DNA from: Progne subis subis
Lineage: Eukaryota; Chordata; Aves; Passeriformes; Hirundinidae
Length of the DNA: 64,000 bases
Assembly: GCA_022316685.1 (NCBI GenBank)
Contig: JAKJHU010000062.1
Span: 372,001 to 436,000, forward strand
Direction of reading: 5' to 3'
Below the pieces are notes generated by a model. It had not been told where the DNA came from and ran no database searches. It saw only the letters and a list, made by a program, of their open reading frames with translations. Position numbers and translations under genes: made by a program. The stretch's first letter is position 1. The number at the start of each line of letters is the position of its first letter. Below, piece by piece: positions 53,515 through 64,000 of the stretch.

Positions 53515-53515
<1 letters not shown>

Positions 53516-54059
53516 CAGAGTTTTTCCACTATGAAACACTTAAATTCTATTTGGGACAAGCAGGGTTGTTATTTCCCTTAGAGAAAGAGCTCAGCAACAA
53601 ATAACAGCAATGAACAGTAGAACAAACTTCTGATACAAACTTTGAAAAGGGAGCCAGTTGTTGAGCAGGCAGTGGAAATAAAAATGAAAGTGCAAGATGG
53701 TGTGGGAAAAGCAGGTGGTGAGCAATGAGCTGAAGGAGAAGAGGAGGAATGGAGGAGAGGAAGGACAGGGAGGGACAGCAGAGACAGGGGCATCAGAGGT
53801 TCAGGCAGAGGAATAACTGAGATGAGCTTTCAGGGGGGGGACAAGATTTAGTGCAAAAACATAGATGCAGCCAGCAAAGGGCTGCGAGCAAGTTGTGGAA
53901 ATGTGTCAATGGAACAGGCTGGTGAAATGTAACCCTTGTCCCAAGGGTACTTGGCAGGAAAAAGAGTCAGAATTACATATGCACATTTCCTTTCTGAATT
54001 ACCAGCACTGTCGGTTCACAATCCTCCCCAGCCTCCAGGAAACACTAAACACCTTTCCT

Positions 54060-54180
54060 CGACCGTACAAACCTCTTGGTGGCCTCCTCTGGACTTACTC
54101 CAACTTAGCTCCATGTCCTTCCTCTGCTGGGGAAGGGCTGCAGCCCTGCAGGTGGGATCTCACATGACTTCAGTGCATCC
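54060..54180 (-). mobile_element. CR1 LINE internal fragment
   Basis: The + strand reads CTTGGTGGCCTCCTCTGGAC, then TTACTCCAACTTAGCTCCAT, GTCCTTCCTCTGCTGGGG and CAGGTGGGATCTCACATGA. This is the reverse complement of the segment of CR1 at the ORF2/3' region junction, and the same block occurs in the 34-kb copy near 34676-34760. The fragment has neither terminus. The overlapping + strand frames (53865-54187) are shadows. Confidence 0.75.
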
Positions 54181-57100
54181 AGCATGACAAATCCAGCCTG
54201 TGGCGCCTGGCAGCGGCTCTCTGGGTGCAGCTGAAGAGGTGTTCTTGGTTTTTTATTACACAGGAGAATCCTAGGTGGCTTCTATGTTCCTAAAAAGAGA
54301 GAATTACTTCTTGGGTACTCCCTGTGATGGAACTTGCTCAGAGCCTTTCTTAACAGAGATTCTGGAAAGAATAATCTGTTCCTCCTTTGTCTCATTTTTT
54401 GGAAGCCTTTCTGAGGAGGAATTTTTGCATCAAATATTGTTTTTCTTCTGGAGAGACAGGCTGTCTTGTAATACAAATTAAAGTCTACACTGCAGAATAT
54501 TTTTCAACACTAGAAACTGAAAACAAAAAGTAAAAATGCCATGTGCCTCGCTGTCAGCACAAGTTCCACAGTCTCACAGTTATGATTTGGCCATCGGATT
54601 AATGTGTAGTCTGAGATCCAGAAGGAGGAAAAAACATCCAAAAAAAAAAATCACAATACTTTTCTTAATCCTCACAAATCATAGGAGGCTGTACTAAACC
54701 TTTACAGGGGCTTGACTCCCAAATGACTGGAGAGTCAGATGAGTTTAGGGGCTGATATGATGGTTCATAGATGCCTGTACTCTGGGAAGAGCTGCTTGCT
54801 GTCCTTGATGCTTCTTTTATTTTTGTATTTGTTCTTAGGCAGGCAGGGAGAACTGCAATAGTTTGCATCCTATCTACTCAGAAACCTCTTTCTGCAGATA
54901 CAGGTATTAGATTTCGTTGGGTCTGAAAGCATCTTTTCTTTCTTACATTAAGAAAAATTCTTTATTAAAAATGCTTGCATTTTTAATCATTAGCAATCAG
55001 CATCAGTAGGTCATTATCAATCCAGCCAACGTTCATTCCTGTTTCTTGCCAAGTGCTTAGCTGCAATTAGATGTAGTATTCAGGGGGGTTTCTATACACA
55101 ATTTTTTGGTTCAGTTGGCTTTGTCTAATGCCTTATCCCAGCTCTTCAATAGTACAGATACACTGGAGGCTGCTCTGGTTAGTGTATTAAATGGATCTTC
55201 AAGGATCCTGGTCAAAAATTGTCAGGAGAACCATACAGCTGGCAGAAGAAGTTTGGATCTGATTAAAGCTCATGTGGGTGGCCAATTTTCTAGAGAAAAC
55301 CAAGCCTAACTCCCAGAACTGAGCAAGATCATCTTCCAGGGAAATTCAGGTTTGCCCACTGCACAGTCTCCCAGAATCAGTCAGAAAAAGGTGCTGAGCT
55401 TTGTCTGACTTCTTTCATTTCACTCAAGAATGATTTCTCAGCATTTAAACAACCAATGTAATTTTGAACAGAAGAAGCACAGACAAAGAGCCTCTGCAAG
55501 TGTAGCTACAGAGACCTCCAGTGTAAAAGCTGAATTTAAAGCCTCTAATAATGAGTTGTTCCTTAATAAACAGCTTGGGGAAGGGATCAGACAGAGGCAA
55601 CCCCGATATGCTCTCACTATTGGCAAGTTCACAGCACACCAAATGTTAAGTCAAAGGAAACACAACAATGTTATCTAAAATACACAAAGGGCATGAACTG
55701 ATATGGATAATGGCAAATAGACTATATAAATAATCTTAAGAAGATGTTATTAAAAGCCAACACTTGTATGCAGCCAATGAAATGTGAGATACAGTGTTTG
55801 CCATTCCCTTTCAATTGTACTGTAATGGAAACTGCCAATTTCCTTACTCTTTCCCTCGACATCAGTAACAGAGGTTTCACCAGGGCAAAAGCTTACAGCT
55901 GGTGCTGGTAGCCACAGTGTTATGCTCATTGTGCAGTGGAACTTTTGACTGCTAATAAGTGTTAGCTGCCCCAAAACTTGACATGAATAGCATGAAAAAT
56001 GAGCAGCAAGCTGCCCAGCACTTGGGCTGCTGGAAGAAGCAGCAGTTCTCATTTTGGGGTGAGTTTTTTTTCGGGTGCTCTACCTGTTACCCTGGTTTTT
56101 CTGAGTTTTTTAAAGCCTTTTGAATTTCATAAATGGAGTCAGATCTTTTAGTTACTGTAGAATATTAGAGCAGTTTTCTATCTTTTCCCACAGATGTAAC
56201 ATAAATAAATCCTTTGTTTTTCATTCTCTGTCCTTGTTTGCGTATTTCTAACCTGAAAACAATTGTAACTGACAATTGGTCTGGCCACTGAGGCTGAGGG
56301 GTGGAAACCCCAAAAAGCCAATCTTCTGCTAGACCCACAAATGTATAAAAGGTAAGAAATAAACAAAGGGTCTCTCTCTCCGCCTGTCTCAGCTGTGAGC
56401 TGGATCAGAAGGAACTCTGCCCTGTGAAAATCTCTTGTCTGCATGTGGCTGCTTTGTGTGTCTCAGTGACACTCTACCTTCTCTGAATGCTTTGAAAAGG
56501 AGTATTCTGACACTAACATCTTAATTTTTCTCACTCTTTTCTTCTTTCCAATAGATCAGATCCTTAGAATGTTCCCTCATTTTGTCTCTCTGGGGAGAAA
56601 TGTGTGTGTTGTAGAAGCCAGGTAAAGTTTGAACCCAACTGTGTTATAATGTAAAAAAAAAAGCCCAAATCCAGAGAGATAGAGACATTTTTGTTCCAGA
56701 CCTAGCAGAAATTTAAAACATTTTTTCCAAGAGAAGAGATTCAATTCTTTGCCACTGCTTCTGGAAAACAGAAATTGAGCGATACAAACTGTTCCCCAAT
56801 TTCCTGTCTTTTATGTCCTTTCAAATTATGAAATTTGGCTCTCTGGGTTTCAGGTCATATTTGCATAAGATATACAACCCCAACATTAATTATAATTTTA
56901 AAAGTAGCTCTCAAAACCATTGACTAGACAAAAACGGATGTACAAGTCCCAAGAGAAAAGAGACTGTTTCAAGGAATTGGAAACAATTCTTATTCAAAGT
57001 CAAATATAGAAGCCTAGCTCCATTCATTGTCATTCCTCCTCTGGAGAAACGAGCATTTCTCTCTTCTTACAGAGGCACGAACAAATATGAATGGACTGAC

Positions 57101-60100
57101 ACTAGAAGAGGTACACTTCTAGGTATAAGGCTCAAATCAAACCCAGTCTTTGTTCTCAAAATATAATTAAGTTCTCCTTATTTTTGCCTAGGACATAGAC
57201 AGAGCATCAATTATCACATGTGACATGAATTTTAACAACGAGTATTTAAACAAATTCAGTTTTCTCTACCATTTTATGACTGACAGAGCAGCAGTGAGGT
57301 GAATAGCAGGAGATTAATTTCTTCTTCTTCTCACACAGAAGTCTATTGCTATAGGACAAAGAAACACTACGAGTAAGAGGACCATGCAGAGAAGAAAATG
57401 TTGGTTTATGTGGGTTTTCTTTTAAACAAGCTAAACCAAAATGCAATTCCTGCTCTGCTCATGGATTTTTATTAATAAACTGTGGCTGATGCTGCTGGCA
57501 CCTTGCTTCTATTATTGAGTTGAGTCCTTCCAGCTTCCAACTGTGCTGCTGTTTTCTCTTGGGAAGGGATATGGTCTGCAAGAGTTCCATTAGTCTAAAA
57601 GAGAAACATCTGCTTTGAGTATGGAGCAATCTATTGGCCCAGCTTAGCAGTAGGTTCACTGCAGCTGGTCAGCTCTGCCCTATCTTGTGTGCGTCATGGA
57701 GACCAAAAGGAACCAGCATTTACTGGTTTTCAGTGCAATCTTAAAGGGAGATATGATTCAGATTAAAAAAGATGATTATGTTGGCCATTTTCCTTTAATA
57801 TAGCTTTGAGTTACAAGAGTACGTTTTCCAGAAAGACAATACTGTTGAACTAGGAAGAAGGAACAGGCAAGTTGTTATTGCTTTTTTTTACTGCATGTGG
57901 AATTCTAAGTAACTGCATCCAAAACCAGGCTAGAAAATTACCAGGGTAGGACTCCTTGAATGCTGTTTTGGCTTTAAAGTGTGTCAGTGGCCACTTGTAA
58001 CACTGAAATGTAACTTTGCCAGTAAATCTAGAAAATTCTCTTCATGTAACTGGAATTGCCTCCACATCATGAGGTGCCTAATAGGTACTGTTCCACATAA
58101 AAAAACCCCTATGGCACAGTCTCTGCTTCCTATGGAACATTAGTCAGACTGAAATGTGTTTTTTCAAGGAGATTCCTTCTAACTTAACAGCAGAGGTAGC
58201 CCTTAAAGTATGAGCTACATAGAACTGCAATTCTTAATTCCATAATTCATAATTCACAGATGTGTCATTCAATTTTATAACAGTGAAAGTTGCTATAAAA
58301 GCAGCTCGGCTGAAAAAGGGCTCGATTCATTTCTCTGTTACACTGCTTTAATTGCTCCAGACATCCCTGTGTGCAACCCAGACTGGTAAATCTGATGTTA
58401 CCTCCTTAACTTGGGTTATTCTAACAAAATTAATTGGCAAACCTCAACAATTCTGTGGTACATTGATAATGTAGGTTGTTTTAATAAGGATAAAAATGTC
58501 TGCGAGAGGAAAACATTCTTGTGTCTGCAAGTCTGCTCCGCAGTGGTTATCTAGGTGGTTTATCCTGCAGCCCATACAGAGGCATATTTGTTTTGTTACA
58601 AATGCATGCTTTTTATAAGGTGTTTTGGGATCCACTGGTATGGGGGGGGGAAAAAAAAAAAAATTACTACCTACCAGGCTTTTTTCCAAAACTTATAGGA
58701 GAAAGAAATTTCTGGTGGAGAGCAAATGTGAATTTCCACACACTGCCATCAAACTCCTGACTTGGCTTATATAGAGCTCCAAGGATTTTTCTCCCTGCTT
58801 CCTCTCTGTAGATGTAATAACAGCATGTTATCTCAGGCCAGCCATGCACAACTTCCACACCCAAATTAACCTTCTCCAATTCTCTGTCAAATCACACACA
58901 GAATATAGTACTACAAACAAGTTCCCTCTTCTTTTCACCCTGTAAAAGTTACAGGCCCACTAGGAACAGCAACAGGCATATAATAAACCAGGAATGCAAA
59001 TTCACACATATTTTACAGAAGAAGGTTTTGTACACAGAAAATGCCATCAAAATAACCTGTTATAAAAGGACACTTTGTAAGTCAATGCAGTAGAGACAAG
59101 AAAAGCTCTCTAGTGGAAGACCAGCACTTGCATTCATATTTTCCATGTCACTGGTGGTGTCAGGAAGAAAAACTATCACTTTAACATTGGTTTTAAGGTT
59201 AGTATTAGTCTATTTTAATTATTTTTAGTATTACCTCTAGCAAATTGAGAGTTGCAACACCCTCACCATCTGCTGTAAATTCAGTACTTGCGTGGCTTAA
59301 TGCCGAAACCCTCAAAGAGCCATCAGTTTGTGTACCAGTCTATGAGATATGCTCTATAGGTTTCAGTGTCAGAACCTCGCTTAAAGCTGGTTTGGATTAT
59401 TCTTCAGGTCCCAGTGAATTTGCTCAGGCTTGTCAGCATCACATTAAATATATGTCAGACCCAATCTTCCCATTTCATTCTATCTCTCCTTCAAACATTT
59501 TTTTTTCCTTTTATTTTGTCATGGATACACATGGTTCCAACTAATATCTCCTTTAGTATGTCTTAATAAAGCCAGTACACTGCTGTTGAGGAGTTTTCTA
59601 AAAAAGCTCTCCTGTCACTGTGACACCCTTGTCCATCCACCACCACTCTCAAAGCTTCAAACCATGCCACTGATGGACTGGATGATAACCACCCCTGCAC
59701 TCTCCCTGGATTTGTGACTCAAGGCACAATCTCCCGAAGACACAACTCTGCTCTTTTACATGTATCAGCAGACTAATTTAATTTTATAAAGGATAACTCT
59801 AAGCAAAGAATGAAAAAAAAAAAAACCCTCCAGCCAACAAAACCCAAAAGAACCCACAGTAGAACTAATATGTTTTATAAAAGATGACTTTTCCTAGCAA
59901 TATCTGGGCAAAAGGAGACATTTTGTACTATCCAGCTGGAATGAACAACTGCCATTCTCCCACACGGGTAACCCTGAAAACACTTGAAAGCAAATTTCCA
60001 TTGAGTAATGTCGTATTTAAGCTTGGGGGTTTTTTGCCTTTTTTTCTTCTCTTCTTGTACAACTCATTCCAACCCATCCAATGCAGTGGATGTCAGAGAA

Positions 60101-60417
60101 GACACTCTCACAGATTACAATAAAAAATTATTTACCCCTCTAGGGACCCCTAATAGTTTTCACTCAGCATGCACATAAGCAAGCTCTGGCTGAAAATCCA
60201 GTTATTGTCTGAGTAAAAAGTGAGTGAAGGATTCTGTCACATTCTGTTTGGCTTTATTCTTCTGACTTATTTTTTTAAAACTGTTGAGAATCATGAACTG
60301 GACATCAAAAGCTAATTTGTAAAAACCTCAAGGCTCCAAGATCTGGCTCAGCTAGAACAGTTTTCATCCCTATCATCAGACTTTCTACTTTCAACTGTGT
60401 TTTTTCTAGGTTGGATA
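54181..60417. other. Gene-poor AT-rich stretch
   Basis: Frames reach at most 100 codons with no domain. A TATAAAAG box at 58294-58301 is isolated. A G9/A13 tract lies at 58642-58663. Nothing else is recognised. Confidence 0.55.
58642..58663 (+). repeat. G9 followed by A13
   Basis: Nine G directly followed by thirteen A, a purine-only tract of 22 bases. Confidence 0.85.
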
Positions 60418-60510
60418 ACATATTATCCCCATGTCACACAGAGGTCGAGTGCTGGGAGGAGATTTGCCCAAGTCCTCACAGAAAACCATCTCCAGGACTG
60501 AGAACACAGG
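60418..60510 (-). mobile_element. MIR-like ancient SINE remnant
   Basis: The + strand has ATTATCCCCATGTCACACAG, then AGGTCGAGTGCTGGGAGG, GATTTGCCCAAGTCCTCACA, and ends near ACTGAGAACACAGG. This follows the reverse complement of the 3' half of the vertebrate MIR/L2-type SINE tail (ATTATCCCCATTTTACAGAT, GAGGTTAAGTGACTTGCCCA, AGGTCACACAG). High divergence is expected for a repeat this old. Boundaries are approximate. Confidence 0.5.
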
Positions 60511-61139
60511 TGGTAAATCTCAACGTTTCTCAAAAAAACACATATCTCTGCTGTTAAAGTTTTGACAATTTGCATCATTCACCAGTCTTGATTTCATTTC
60601 CTGCTGGAAAAACAGGCAAATCATTCTACTAGCTAAAATTCTTGGAAAATTAATAAACTCATACATTAAACAAATGCTCGAAAAACAAACTGATTTAAAA
60701 AAAAAAAAAAAATAGGAAGATTAAGGAAGCACGAATTTGCAGGAAGGAATTAAAAAAAAAAGGTTCTGAGAACAGTCGGTACTTTTTGGTTTTGTGGCAA
60801 ATTGTTTATAACCAGAAATGGATATCATCAAATATTATTGCTGGATGCTGGATGCTGCACTCGCATTCATTGGATGGCATTCTTTGGCAGGCAGGTCTGG
60901 GCAGCTGCCAGGAAGTGTCAGTGCAGTGTGGAGGATAGAAAATGCAAGCGTGGGAAGAGCGTGGGGTGGTTCAAGTGTTCCCAGAGGCACGTGTCACCTT
61001 CCCTGGAGTCAAACCATACCAGCCTGGCAGAAAGCACCTGGACCTGAGCAAGCTTGGGAATGCTGCTGCGTGCTGGAGTCACCTCCACTGCAAAGGAAAA
61101 GGGCAGGCGGGCCGTGGAAGCCAGCTGGATGACTTGGGG
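60511..61139. other. Short unique stretch, GC-richer at its right end
   Basis: Holds an A16 run at 60697-60712 and overlapping + strand frames of 66 to 104 codons between 60802 and 61142. Three frames of the same strand are open together, which reflects base composition rather than coding. Nothing here resembles retroviral internal sequence or a primer-binding site next to the LTR. Confidence 0.5.
60697..60712 (+). repeat. A16 homopolymer
   Basis: Run of 16 A. No associated element is recognised. Confidence 0.85.
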
Positions 61140-61607
61140 TGATGCCTTGGGAAGGCTGACCTGGAACAGAGACTGGACAGAGCTAGAGAATAAAGTAGAT
61201 ATTTATTGAAAGGCCTTTAGGATCCGCCTTGGGCAGGACAGGGCCTGATCAGGGCTACACCCAAGGTGGACCCAAAATGGTCACAAAATGGCTGACTTGC
61301 CTGACAATGGCCTCACAAAAGGTCACGAGGTCTCACACTTTGATAAGTGTTGGTCCATTTGCATATTAGGTTTTAACTGTCCAATTGCATCTTCAGCTTG
61401 TGAAGTCCCATCCTTCTTGTTCCTCCCTCCAGCCACCGGTGTTTGTGCTTTTGGGCCTGAAAGTCGTCCTTGGTCCTCAGCAGGAAAACGATTTGTTTTG
61501 TGTCCCTGCTCTGTGAAGAGCTGAGTGACGCTGAATGTGAGGCTCAGAACTGCACCCCTGGGCAGCACAGAACCTGAAACACAGGAAAGCTAAAAGCTAA
61601 GGCATCA
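61140..61607 (-). mobile_element. Solo LTR, copy 3, inverted and best preserved
   Basis: A 468-bp element in minus orientation, beginning TGATGCCTTAGC at 61607 and ending CCCAAGGCATCA at 61140. It keeps family features lost elsewhere: an intact AATAAA polyadenylation signal (complement at 61202-61207) about 62 bp from its 3' end, and an octamer ATGCAAAT (complement ATTTGCAT at 61357-61364), a known POU/Oct factor site. Flanking tetranucleotides are GGGG (61136-61139) and GGAG (61608-61611), a 4-bp target duplication with one change. No internal retroviral sequence or primer-binding site adjoins it, so it is solo. The frames 61288-61524 (+) and 61323-61568 (-) are LTR shadows. Confidence 0.85.
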
Positions 61608-61772
61608 GGAGCACTGGAAGAGCAAGATAATCCCCTTTGCCCAGGAAGTCATTCTGAGGCACTCCATAAAAACATACACTTCACTTGGGATAACATTTGG
61701 AGTGTGGGTGGCAGGCCCCAGTGATTTTCTTAACAGCTGATGTTGCTGTTTGATTATAAACAGCATAATTTC

Positions 61773-61789
61773 GGGGGGTGGGGTGGGGG
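61773..61789 (+). repeat. G-rich tract, potential G-quadruplex
   Basis: Runs of six, four and five G separated by single T. The six-G run can supply two stacks, so four GGG tracts with short loops are available. Confidence 0.7.
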
Positions 61790-62380
61790 AATGGAATAGT
61801 TTTAGAGGTGGACAAGTGCCCGTATTGCTAGCACCAAAGAGATTCAACTTTCATTATTGTAAAAGCGGCACCTAGAAATCCTACACACAGATGGAACATT
61901 CCTTGTCAAATCTGAAGGTCTTTCTTGGCAAGATACTTAATCTTCATGAAAAAAAAAAGACCATTTTTAAAAAATGCAGTCAGATACAAAAATTTATATT
62001 ATTATCTGCTGGTTTTGAGGCTCAGACCACTTACTTTCAATATTATGTTTGGAATTCTAGTGCCTTCAATTTTATAAGTTTTTTGCAATATCATCCAGTT
62101 TCCTTCTACACTAAAACTGCTGAAAATTTAAAAAGATATAGATTTTCATCTCCAACTAAACCTCACAAATTGGTACATAAACATTATAAAAAATGGACAC
62201 TGCAAATGCAAGCAAGCAGGATAATCACAAAATAGAACTGATACTTCTTGAACATGAAATAGCACAAAAATCAAGGAATAAATACAACGTGGACTATGTA
62301 GTGGAGATGACAACCTTCACTGCTAATCCATCACTCTCATATTGATTACCATTTTGATCTCATGAGTAGTTTCATGAACG

Positions 62381-62400
62381 CAATTAATTTTAATTAATTG
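62381..62400. repeat. 20-bp AT-rich palindrome
   Basis: CAATTAATT and AATTAATTG are perfect 9-bp arms around a TT centre. Each arm carries a TTAAT/ATTAA homeodomain-type core. Confidence 0.85.
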
Positions 62401-62448
62401 TGGGGCAAAATATATTCATGTGACTCACAGTGGCAACATTTTGCCCCA
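62401..62448. repeat. 11-bp-arm inverted repeat (hairpin)
   Basis: TGGGGCAAAAT (62401-62411) and ATTTTGCCCCA (62438-62448) are perfect complements separated by 26 bases. They directly abut the 20-bp palindrome at 62381-62400. No transposon end or RNA gene is recognised. Confidence 0.85.
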
Positions 62449-62470
62449 AGGATGTGAGGCAAAAGACACA

Positions 62471-62521
62471 GAAGTCAGTGGAAAGATCACAGTTGACTTT
62501 AATGGGCTTTGGCCTGGGTCC
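62471..62521 (+). repeat. Ancient amniote repeat-like block (weak)
   Basis: GAAGTCAGTGGAAAGATCAC followed by AGTTGACTTTAATGGGCTTT and GGCCTGGGTCC resembles a motif common in reptile genomes, roughly 'gaagtcaatggga...' then 'gacttcaatgggctttggatcagg'. The family is not named because the match is from memory. Confidence 0.35.
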
Positions 62522-62666
62522 ATAATGTGAAGCTTATTCACCAAAATTAGCTCCAGTCAACTTTGTAAAGACTCTTTGTCTTTGGAGGAGCTGTAGACTC
62601 AGCTCTAAAAACTTGCTTTTGATTAATAAAAAAAGATGGAAGACCTTACAGAAAGACGTGCCAAGG

Positions 62667-62691
62667 ACACACACACACACACAAAAAAAAA
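62667..62691 (+). repeat. AC microsatellite plus A9
   Basis: Eight AC units run into about nine A. Confidence 0.9.
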
Positions 62692-63248
62692 CCCTTGAAG
62701 AGTTTTGTCTTCAGCTCCCCCAAGTGTGAGGAGCCCTGCCAGGTTTCCCAGTGATAACTGCAGCACAATAAACATATTTCACTCCAGAAATGCCGTGTGA
62801 CGCACGAGCCTTCTCTTTTCACAGGTGTTCCCTGGGAGCCAAGGAGGTCTTTTGATGTTTATTGACAGTCAGTCCAGCTTCCAAACAAAAATATGGTTGT
62901 TAGGATTAATAAGTTTGCTCTGCCGTAAATCTCCGGGTTATAGGTGAGAGAATGAAATGGCAAACAAATATTGAAAAGGTCAAAAGCCCAAACGGCTGAA
63001 ACACATATATCACTCACCTCCGGATTCACATTGTCAGCATGTCAGAGTAACAGCGACTGTGATACTCCTGTTAATATTTAGCACAAAAAATGGTATTTCA
63101 GTTTTCCTGTGTTGTAGGATTCTGTGAGAATTCACCTCCAGAAACAGTAGTCCAGGCATTTTTGGGTTCAGTAGTTTTGTTACCATTTACCTTTTAAAAA
63201 ACACAATGACTTTTCAGAAGCCTGATTATGTATTGCCCTGAATCCAGG

Positions 63249-63300
63249 GTTGTTTTTTTGGTTGTTGGGTGTTTGGGTTTTTGTTTGTTTGTTTTTTTCT
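63249..63300 (+). repeat. T/G-rich low-complexity tract
   Basis: Almost only T and G, with GTTT units. It is the opposite-strand equivalent of the A/C-rich patches at 30.5 and 39.7 kb. Confidence 0.75.
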
Positions 63301-64000
63301 AGGGACCAGGAACACCTACAAAATCCTTAATTAATCAACCCTTATGCTGTCATATGGCAAAAACACAGAAACACTGCGGGCACTTAGTCAAGAATATGTA
63401 CACAGTACATTTCCTTGAAAGGAAAGTGATACTAGGATCAGTCTTAGTTCAATTCTAATCTTTGTAAGCAGGCAGTTAAAGGCTGGATCAGGTATTTTAT
63501 GAGGAAACCCATGTTGTATTATATCCCACTATGAATTTTATTTTGTCAAGCTCACATCCTGGAAAGGTGCTCTTGACAGAATTCAGTTTTCTTCCCATTT
63601 GCCTCTTCACAAAATTTTTCAAATCTTCATGCAGCCACCCTTTACCCTGCTGTGCAAAGAAAAGCAATAGAGCAGAAAAAACGAAGCTTCTCTTTATCAT
63701 TCTAGCACGGCTCTGTCACAGAGAAATCTATATTTTACAGTCACACACTTAATAGTCAACACATGTATCTTGGTGTCTTCCCATATAACAGGTCACAAAG
63801 CAATGCAAAAAAGCCTGAGCTGAAGGGAAGCAATTAGTAATTTGCCTAGTCCTGGCTGTCAGCTCTCTATCCAGGTACTTGGTGTGCCATGTCTGAGCAC
63901 CCCACAAAGATTAATGCAGTCTTTCAACACTTCTGCTCGGGAGAGGGATCATTTTTTAACTGCAGATGCAATCCAAGGAGAAGCAAATTGCGCACACTGT

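Larger units (their letters stand above)
49643..54059. other. Gene-poor AT-rich stretch
   Basis: No frame above 96 codons and no domain. Holds an A16 run (50883-50898), a 14-bp tandem pair (52944-52971) and the A44 run (53471-53514). Confidence 0.55.
61608..64000. other. Gene-poor right end with inverted repeats
   Basis: No gene. Contains a G-rich tract (61773-61789), a 114-codon frame (61891-62235) without a domain, the inverted repeats at 62381-62448, an ancient-repeat-like block at 62471-62521, an AC microsatellite (62667-62691) and a T/G-rich tract at 63249-63300. Confidence 0.5.

Noticed and set aside
53314..53559. Minus-strand frame with a long F run
   Set aside because: The F run is the translation of the A44 homopolymer.
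58294..58301. TATAAAAG as a promoter
   Set aside because: No open frame, initiator context or other promoter evidence follows. Similar TATA-like words are common in this AT-rich window.
60802..61142. Overlapping + strand frames of 66-104 codons beside LTR copy 3
   Set aside because: Three same-strand frames are open together, with no domain and no similarity to retroviral proteins. Local GC content explains them.
1..64000. CRISPR array, bacterial operon, phage or novel defence system
   Set aside because: No regularly spaced repeats, no long co-directional frames and no ribosome-binding-site spacing. The CR1 elements and LTRs point to vertebrate nuclear DNA.
1..64000. tRNA, rRNA or mitochondrial insertion
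   Set aside because: I looked for GGTTCGAATCC-type T-loop motifs and rRNA-like blocks and saw none that held up. A covariance-model scan would be needed to exclude diverged copies.

Overview
The window looks like AT-rich, gene-poor nuclear DNA from a bird, most likely intergenic or deep intronic. Three things point to a bird. Several 5'-truncated CR1 LINE fragments are present, two of them keeping the diagnostic CR1 3' terminus (an octamer-type ATTCTATG end). There are short solo LTRs of one endogenous-retrovirus-like family. Mammalian Alu, B1 or L1 sequence is absent. I cannot name the species or the chromosome.

I find no protein-coding gene, no convincing exon chain, no tRNA or rRNA, no CRISPR array and no bacterial-type operon. 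The longest open frames are 213, 159, 150 and 143 codons. They lack recognisable domains, lie in locally GC-richer DNA or in repeats, and look like chance frames. Several of the others are simply translations of CR1 or LTR sequence.

Layout: 1-7354 is unique AT-rich DNA with a weak LTR-like patch (about 1560-1860) and an exon-like block near 5077-5524. An LTR lies at 7355-7811. From 7812 to 26569 the DNA is mostly unique, with a 101-bp CR1 tail at 17800-17900, a CpG-rich candidate conserved element at 14440-15370 and a perfect 36-bp tandem duplication at 23691-23762. An old CR1 lies at 26570-26850. The largest repeat is a CR1 of about 770 bp at 34273-35043, next to an ancient SINE-like remnant at 34148-34228. 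A second LTR copy sits at 49258-49642 with an exact 4-bp target duplication, a CR1 scrap at about 54060-54180, a MIR-like remnant at 60418-60510, and a third, inverted LTR at 61140-61607. The last 2.4 kb contains a notable pair of inverted repeats at 62381-62448. Long A or T runs (up to A44) and A/C-rich low-complexity patches are scattered throughout.

The observations best worth checking are the LTR family (TGATGCCTT...AAGGCATCA ends, 4-bp target duplications, an octamer motif and polyadenylation signal in one copy), the CpG-rich unique block, the 8-bp-arm palindrome of NK2-like sites at 31569-31588, and the palindrome plus hairpin near 62.4 kb. I do not see evidence for a new multi-gene system here.
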